From NCBI GenBank assembly GCA_029378245.1, contig JARKIF010000032.1, positions 310,001 to 374,000 on the forward strand: a DNA stretch of 64,000 bases. The letters run 5' to 3'. Under the pieces are notes generated by a model that had not been told where the DNA came from, made no database searches, and saw only the letters and a list, made by a program, of their open reading frames with translations. Within the stretch, counting starts at the first letter, position 1. The number at the start of each line of letters is the position of its first letter. This document shows, piece after piece, positions 57,662 through 64,000 of this stretch. The DNA comes from Roridomyces roridus. Lineage: Eukaryota; Basidiomycota; Agaricomycetes; Agaricales; Mycenaceae. The position numbers were made by a program, and so were the translations under genes.

Positions 57662-58578
57662 ATGTCCATTCCTCCGACGTGCATCGTCAAAGCTTCCGAA
57701 AGCGCCTGGAGAACTACAGATCCCTCCCCCAACGTCAAAAGGGTGCGTTCGTTGTCCGCGTCAAGTTCACGCCCTCATGCCGCCTGCAGCGCAGTAACTT
57801 TGAATGGGTCTGGGGCTTGGAACGCGGTACATTCGACCAACACGTTTGTAGTTATGGTGAGCTGGAGCATCTGAATGAGACTACTCCCATTGACCCAGTC
57901 CTAGTCGATCCTAAGCTCCTGAACGTCCTCTTCGACGAAAATCTCGTTCTTATCCCACACCGTGACCTGGTCCAAGCCATCTATCAAGGCGTTAGCAGCC
58001 AGCCATGGTCTTTTTCCTCAAAGAAGCGTGTCTTCATCCAAGATGTACGCCGCCTCAAATCCTGACGTGCTTATTCTGACATTATACAGGTTTATCAAGG
58101 ACGAGAGACCTTTGAATATCTTGTCCTCCCTTCCGACCCCGCCAGTTGTGTCGCGCCACGGAATCTCATCTCCCCCATCCCCCCCCACCTCACAATCTCA
58201 TGCACGGTAGACCAGATCCTGAGACGGATAAACCTCGCTCGCTGCACCTATGGTCAGTGGCACGACTCGCTCCTCAAAGTTTTCAGAGGAACTGCTGTCG
58301 ATGGAGCTACTTTCACGCTCACGAGAGATATTTTCTCCGACATCCGCTTTATACACGAATCTTGGGGAATTGTCATCGTCCCACCCCGCTTCCTTGGGCT
58401 GGAGGATGTCGCCGGGTGGGAAAGAGAGGCGGAAAAAGATGAGAAACTTGGCGAAGTCATTGGAATCAACGTGATACGTCCCGGCATTTCCTTGGACGAA
58501 CCCAAGCGCCGTCTCCGTGAGGACGAGCTCAAGCAGGATTTGAATGTGCAGGACGACGACTGCGACGACTGGGACTAG
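57662..58578 (+). CDS. HNH-array protein 4
   Basis: ATG 57662 (MSIPPTCIVKASESAWRTT), only 50 bp after copy 3. Exons give RSNFEWVWGLERGTFDQHV, then LLNVLFDENLVLIPHRDLVQ, QPWSFSSKKRVFIQD, VYQGRETFEYLVLPSDP, SPIPPHLTISCTVDQILRRI, IHESWGIVIVPPRFLGLED and a short end (LKQDLNVQDDDCDDWD). It lacks the long acidic tail of copies 1-3. The FEW-WGL and LVLIPH-DLV blocks are the best conserved across the array and could be the functional core. Function unknown. Confidence 0.72.
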
Positions 58579-58795
58579 TACTCGTTGGACCCAGCGTGGC
58601 TGAAAGGGACGGGTAACTGGGCGGATAATGTACCCCCTGGACGGCGACGAATGGGTCTTGTTTGAAGAGGGAAAGTAGAGGATTATCAAGAGCCACCGCG
58701 GCTCCAAATCGAGGCCTGGTTACTTCCGCTTATGGAGGTTTGCGCAATGAACTCTTGCTGTCTTTTCTATTTCAATTGTTAACGGTACGGCCCCT

Positions 58796-59593
58796 CTACT
58801 GTGCCTGCACTGTCAAGGGGTTTCCCTCGGAATCAATACCATACGCGCGGAGAGCGCCGTGAGATGAAGATTGCCATTCGTATATGTGGAGAACAAGATC
58901 TGTTGCAACAGAAAGGCGTCCAGACGACCAGTACAAGTTCCAGGAAGGAACAGCATCCGATGTTTCCCTTTCAGATAGAAAGGCCACATCGAACTGCGTC
59001 TGATCCTGCGTAAACTCCAATATCTCCTCGGTAAAGACCATCTCGGGGCTGTCGATAAAACGGAGGGAGAGGGTCTTGTGGCCGGGTTTGGGTGGATTCC
59101 GTGACTGCATCATTGCAGATATGGAATCAATACGATGAGCTTTGTGCCAGTGACACGCAAGGAATTCAAGATGAAGAAAGTGATTCTGGGTATTTGAGAA
59201 CGTCATGGCGTTCCAAAATTCGTTGAGTAGTGTGCAGGGTGAGAGGATGATGAGATATTTGAGGCTGGGGAGAATTCGAGCAAGATCGTGGATGTGATCA
59301 AGCGGAAAGCCGTCGACGATCAACTTGTTCCAATTGCAGGAGGAGCGGCCTACAAAAGCCAACACTTTTGGAATGAGAAGGGTCTCGTCCCAGTCGGACC
59401 ATTCCAGTCTCAACTCCTCAAGCAATGGTACCACTATGCGATCCGACACGGAGGCATCATCGGCGATGCAGAGGCGACGAAGATGGGGCAATGTGATGGT
59501 ATTGTCAGAAGGCGGAAGAGGGTAATCCAGTGCATCGAGGCGTTTCTGCTTTTCGGATATGAAATGGCGGATGAATGGAATATCTGTGTTCAC
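58796..59593 (-). pseudogene. F-box/LRR-type protein remnant lacking the F-box
   Basis: One open frame of 265 residues. Content is typical of the C-terminal part of mushroom F-box proteins: LPHLRRLCIADDA, VPLLEELRLEWSDW, WNKLIVDGFPL, LARILPSLKYLIIL and HLEFLACHW. No F-box (LP-E-I...) is found upstream before the divergent NTH1 gene at 59775, only some 180 bp away. It is either a truncated copy or a gene whose first exon I cannot see. Confidence 0.55.
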
Positions 59594-59774
59594 TGTTCAG
59601 AGGACGGTCGTTGCTACGAAGTAGATGATCTCACTGCAAGTTAAGCATTCTAATTGGGTCAGTGGAGATAAAAAGTAGGAAAGAAGACTTACTTGCGCGT
59701 TGTAGTGGTTCAAAAGGGAACAATTGTTTTGGCATGTTAGAACCCACCGCGCTCTTACCATCACAGCATCAGTA

Positions 59775-60945
59775 ATGCCTGCGCTGCGAGCCACTCCTTC
59801 GAGGCTACGTGCCAACCCACCGCATCTCTCAGTCACTATTTTCGAACTCGAAGATCAGGCACCCGACGTTGGACTCAAAAAACGCGCCCAGGATGATGTT
59901 GATGAAGGGGACAAAACAAAGGCATCGGACGCGTCTCCAAGTCCCTCAAAACGGCCTCGAAGCTCCGCCAAGTCTTCTACCAACGCAAAGAGCAAGACTA
60001 CGCACAAGAAGGCGCTGGCGAAACCGCACCCTGCACCACCCCAGTGGCGCCAAGTCTACGACACCATCAAGGAGATGCGGAGCAAGATCGTCGCGCCGGT
60101 AGATACGATGGGATGTCATATGGCGCAAAAGGGCGAGACTGACCCAAAGGTAGGCTTTTGAGTCCGCTGTTTTGTGCCGCGATTGAAATTTACTGTTAGA
60201 ACAAACGATTTGTAACGCTGGTGTCTCTGATGCTGTCGCCGCAGACGAAGGACCAGGTGACGGATGCGGCGGTGGGTAAGCTGCGGACAGCGCTCGGAGG
60301 CAGCGTGTCGCTTGACGCGGTCCTTACCGCCGACCGTACGGTCATTGAGCAAGCCGTCAACAAAGTCGGCATGTGGGCTACTAAAGCCAAGTTCGTGTCT
60401 CTTCCTTGTCTACACGCCATTCGATGTAATCATGATTCCACAGACATATCAAGGCCACCGCGGAGAAGCTGCGCGACGAATTCGACTCGGACGTCCCTCA
60501 GACGATCGAGGGCCTCCTCTCACTACCCGGCGTTGGTCCCAAGATCGGTTTCCTCGTTCTCCAGAATGCCTGGAACGCAAACGTGGGCATTGGCGTCGAC
60601 GTGCACGTCTTGCGCATAACGAGGTTGCTTGGATGGCACAAAGCAAAGACGCCGGAGGATGCACGGTACGTTTGGCTCCGTCTACATCTGCCATACCCAC
60701 TCACTCATATACTCATTCAGGATCAGTCTCGAGTCCTGGCTTCCCAAAGAGCTTCACGCCGAGATTAACCCTCTCCTCGTCGGATTTGGGCAGGTCTGTG
60801 CCCTCTTCTTTTCCTGGGCAACATCCTCACAGCTCCGTAGACCATCTGCCCGTCCAACAAGCCGCGTTGTGGTGAGTGCGCGCTGGGGTCAGGGCTTTGC
60901 CCGAGCTCGACAGTGAAGAGCAGGCAGCCGATCCCCGACTGGTGA
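59775..60945 (+). CDS. NTH1: Endonuclease III-type DNA glycosylase/AP lyase
   Basis: Starts at ATG 59775 (MPALRATPSRLRANPPHLSV), Lys/Ser-rich N-terminus typical of the nuclear/mitochondrial form. The catalytic Lys lies in LMLSPQTKDQV. The helix-hairpin-helix is LLSLPGVGPKIGFLVL. The catalytic Asp follows in GIGVDVHVLRITRLLGW. After the last intron the iron-sulfur cysteines are ICPSNKPRCGECALGSGLC (spacing C-X6-C-X2-C-X6-C; the usual last gap is five). The enzyme removes oxidised pyrimidines in base excision repair. Introns of ~45-60 nt interrupt it four times. Ends with IPDW then TGA at 60943-60945. Confidence 0.93.
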
Positions 60946-61362
60946 TAAGGATTCGAGGACGGTATTGTATATACAGCACCCTGCGAGGGGACGCTTCCGC
61001 TTCGCTACCCGGTCAGAGCAGGACTTGCCTGCTGAGGAAGAGTCGGTGCACGTTGATGCCGCACGCACGCTGCAGCACGTGCCCCGTCGGCCAGATTTGT
61101 CAACATCCGCCAAACAAGGAATGGCATGGAATCCCTTCTCGACCCTTCCCTCAGCCTCATCTTTCCGACCCACTATGTCGTAGAAAAGTCCAGAGGCGAC
61201 CTCCGATGGAATTTTCACTGTCTATAATGTTTTTTCCTGGAATGTGACATCATATTATATAATCTTGGAGCGAGGCTCCAAAACCTTTACCTTTCTCTAC
61301 CCACGATCCTTATTTCGGCTGCGAGAAAGACGCAGGCTGTCCTTTCTTCTTCTCAAGCTATC
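60946..61362. other. Intergenic region
   Basis: About 420 bp. Contains TTGGAGC-GA-GGCTCCAA, a short perfect palindrome near 61264. No gene supportable. Confidence 0.4.
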
Positions 61363-62854
61363 ATGATCTGCGACACCCCCAGCGTCGACGAGGTGCTCGA
61401 CGGCCAGGTTTACCTCAGCAAGTTCGTTTGTGGGTCCAGACACGGTCTTTGACAGTGCTAATCTCGGCTACTTAGCCTTTCTGCCGCCCGCTGCGAAGGG
61501 ACAAAGAAGGACCTCGGGATAACCCACGTCCTTTCCGTGTGCCCGGACTATCCCTCGACGGGGCCCAACCACTTGTGCATACCCGTCGACGACTCTGAAT
61601 ACGCCGATTTGTTGTACCACCTCGCTGGAGCTTGCCGGTTCATTGAGGAGGCGCTGAAGGAGGGTGGGCGCGTGCTTATACACTGTGTTATGGGTATTTC
61701 GAGGTCTACGACTGTCTGTGAGTACTCTCGCAAATTTTCAAATCAAATCAAATTGAAGTGTGTTCAGTGGCTGCCTACTGTAAGTCCCTGCAGCTCGACA
61801 ATCGCGTTTGGATACTTACTGGGACGCAGTAATGAAGACGCGGTCACTCTCCACCTCCGCTGCCACCTCCTTCATTCGTGCCCGTAAGCGAATCGCCCCT
61901 ATTCAACCGACTTTACTCATGCTTGGCAGGCCGACCGTGCGTCCAACCAAACTACGGCTTCCTCAAACAACTCGAGACGTTTGAACAGTGTGGATACGCG
62001 CCGGCCGCGACCCACCCTGCCTACATCTCCTGGAAACGTCGACAAAAGCAAGACGTTACGAATTTCTTGAATCGGCTGTTCGACACTGCACCCATCGTAC
62101 CGCGCGCTCTGTTTCTTAGCAGCGTGTTCCCGAGCGAACCTGACCAGGCCGAGGTCATTCTGGCGGAATTCGAGATTACGCACGTTTTGTCTGTGTCGCC
62201 TGCCGAGGCTCCGACCCTACCGCCATATGTACGGCATCTGCACCTTGACGTGTGCCATGGCGAGGCCGATCCGGTATTGCTTGCGCTACCAGAGGCGTGT
62301 GCGTTTTTACGCGACGCGTTCGCGAGTGGTGGGCGAATACTCGTACATTCGTTGTTAGAGTCAAGGGCTTGCACCGTTGTGGGCGCTTACCGTACGTCTC
62401 TTCTCTAAGGTCTTTTCCCTCAAGTTCTAACGCGATTGTGCAGTCATGTCGACTCGCAAAATTTGTCCTACGGAAGCAACGGAGGTGATTCGTTCTGGTA
62501 AAGTCGTGGCTTCCCAGATTCAAATGCGTGCTGACTGCGAACCAAGCGCTACCCCTCTTCGACCCAACTCCAAACTGCAACTTTACGCGCCATCTCAAGT
62601 CGTTCCAGGCATGCAAGTACGACCCCAAGCATCCTTCAAACTCCACTTCTTCTTCAGGTCATGCACGCGCGCAACCACCACTGGCAGCGCCACCAGACCT
62701 GCTGAGCATGACGCGCACTGCAGCATCGGTGATGAGCGACACGGGGCTTGATGTCGGAGCGTTTGGGGCAGCGTTGGCGGCTATTCACCAGAAGGCCGCC
62801 CAGGGGTTGGTACCACCACGAGCACCCCCGACTGCTGCAGCGATCTCAGCATAG
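61363..62854 (+). CDS. Dual-specificity phosphatase with one active and one dead domain
   Basis: Starts at ATG 61363 (MICDTPSVDEVLDGQVYLSN). Domain 1 has ITHVLSVCPDYP and the P-loop VLIHCVMGISRSTTV, with the catalytic Cys and Arg in HC-x2-GxSRS. A 12-nt exon (61768-61779) is needed to give TTVLAAYLMKTRS. RARRPCVQPNYGFLKQL closes the domain. Domain 2 starts at PRALFLSSVFPSE, with ITHVLSVSPAEAP; its P-loop reads ILVHSLLESRACTVV, so Cys is Ser and the Arg is gone. LMSTRKICPTEA and SFQACKYDPKHPS follow. The tail is low-complexity. Tandem phosphatase plus pseudophosphatase may bind and act on phosphoproteins such as MAP kinases (inference). Confidence 0.87.
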
Positions 62855-63175
62855 GTTTCTACGTATCATTCCTGTACCACGCATACCACTATTACCCATA
62901 TCCATGCATGCATATCTAATAGACATATTACTTTCCCCCTCGATGGCATATAAATCCACTACTTGCATAACTTTGGGCGGGATGCCATCTACGGAACGCC
63001 GCCTCATAAGTAATCAGGAGGCGCATCACCCTGAGGCTGTCGATCCTCCCGCTTGGCGGTTTTCGTTTGTAATCCGGCCACTGAGAGCCGGTGCAACGCT
63101 CGGATGAAAATCATTTTCATGTGCGGCGGACCTCGCACAAAAGCGCTACCTTCTCTCCTCGACCACTCGTAGAGA
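62855..63175. other. Intergenic region
   Basis: About 320 bp of promoter sequence before the thioesterase-like gene. No other feature is seen. Confidence 0.4.
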
Positions 63176-64000
63176 ATGGCCCCGCTAAATCAAGCAATAC
63201 GCGTTGAGCGGCGGGTGGATTCCGATTGTGTGTATACAGGGACGGTGGACGAAGAGTGGAGCGTCGGGGTGTGAGTCTCTTTCCTTTCCTTTGCGTACAC
63301 ACCCAATTCATAATGCATTTACGGCCAGTGTCCCAAACGGCGGCTACATCCTCGCCCTCATAATCCAAGCCTGCATCACCCACCAAAGCACGACCACGCT
63401 CCCTTCCCCTCTCCACGTCTCCGCACACTACCTCCAGCCTACCCAACCCGCGCCGTTCGAAGTGCACATACGAATCATCAAACCTGGGCGCAATTTCATC
63501 AATATCCACGCCGAGTTGATGCAAGCCGGGCGTACCTGCGTTTTGACGCATCTCATCTTTGGGAACGTTCCCCCGCGTGTCGGGTTAGGTCCTTTGGTCC
63601 CCGTCAACTCTGGCTTTGCGCGCCCCTACCCGCTAAGCGCCTTCCACCCTTCAAGCGTAAACCTCCCAGGTGGCCTCACCGCCCTTCCACCGGGTTATCA
63701 ATTCGAAGATCAGATGCATTGGGCTGAAGACCCTGCCATCCGAGTCTTGAACCACACTCCGCACGCCAACGGCGGTTTCGCGCGCTGGGGAGCGTGGATT
63801 GAGCTTACCGACAAGGATACGGTGATCACGACCGCTTCACTGGCGCTCATCGCTGACACGACGTTGAGTATGGGGTTCTTGTACCCCACGCATGTGACTG
63901 GCGCGGTGGAGGGTGATACGTGGTTGCCGACGTTGACGCTGAGCATCGAGTACAAGGCACCGATCCCTGCGTCGGGGAGGTACTCGAAGAGGACTGTAGG
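63176..64000 (+). CDS. Acyl-CoA thioesterase-like hotdog protein (3' end outside window)
   Basis: Exon 1 is 63176-63270 (MAPLNQAIRVERRVDSDCVY). A 59-nt intron (63271-63329) joins GV to VPNGGYILALIIQACITHQ. The W-(S/x)-VG-..PNGGY start is the hallmark of the TesB-like double-hotdog fold. It continues with LHVSAHYLQPTQPAPFEV, IIKPGRNFINIHAELMQAG, LPPGYQFEDQMHWAED, GGFARWGAWIELTD and MGFLYPTHVTGAVEGDTWLP. The frame is open to the window end at SKRTV. The likely function is hydrolysis of acyl-CoA in lipid metabolism; substrate unknown. Confidence 0.85.

Noticed and set aside
61258..61280. Palindrome TTGGAGC-GA-GGCTCCAA as a relic of the MITE
   Set aside because: Only eight bases match the MITE end, without the terminal TAAGG or any target duplication; probably chance.
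1..64000. CRISPR arrays, rRNA, tRNA genes
   Set aside because: None seen. The tandem repeats found are coding linkers or promoter repeats; I saw no convincing tRNA cloverleaf by eye, though a covariance search would be needed to exclude one.

Overview
The window is nuclear DNA of a mushroom-forming basidiomycete (Agaricomycetes). Genes are close together on both strands. Most are split by GT-AG introns of about 42-60 nt. It carries families expanded in this class: hydrophobin-type proteins, DUF6533 and other seven-helix membrane proteins, HNH-like proteins and F-box proteins. All models were built by hand, by joining reading frames through short introns. Products were named from conserved motifs, not from a database search.

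Region 1 (1 to about 20.9 kb) is a conserved block. In order it holds: an alpha/beta hydrolase-like gene cut by the window edge; PER1 (GPI lipid remodelling); a class I histone deacetylase of the HDAC3/HOS2 type; a sterol-glucosyltransferase-type GT28 enzyme; a seven-helix protein; an unrecognised protein; an SLC41/MgtE-type cation transporter; the SAGA subunit NGG1/ADA3; the RNA polymerase I subunit RPA34; another seven-helix protein; and a vacuolar-type MFS transporter.

Region 2 (20.9-42.3 kb) is accessory and shaped by duplication. It has two copies of one seven-helix family on the + strand (22.0 and 27.4 kb). It has two near-identical DUF6533 genes and a broken third on the - strand (28.9, 39.3 and 20.9 kb). 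An allantoate-permease-type MFS gene and a second MFS gene with a probable frameshift lie among them, together with an F-box gene and two remnants of an adenylate-forming enzyme. A 527-bp hAT-like MITE at 30.9 kb has an 8-bp target duplication and an intact paralogous empty site nearby.

Region 3 (42.3-48.8 kb) is the highlight. One - strand gene encodes a secreted protein of about 1,615 residues in which hydrophobin-type cysteine domains are separated by very long Ser/Ala-rich linkers. A single in-frame TAA cuts off a further linker and a third, degenerate cysteine domain.

Region 4 (50.4-59.6 kb) holds a TLC-domain membrane protein, an HNH-like protein with a complete H-N-H set, and a tandem array of four related proteins that appear to have lost the nuclease residues (one is internally deleted). 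An F-box-less LRR-type remnant follows. Region 5 (59.7-64 kb) returns to conserved genes: NTH1 (base excision repair), a double dual-specificity phosphatase with one dead domain, and a hotdog thioesterase-like gene cut by the window end.

Five very small exons (7, 9, 10, 11 and 12 nt) were needed to rebuild four genes, so automated gene models here may be wrong at those points.
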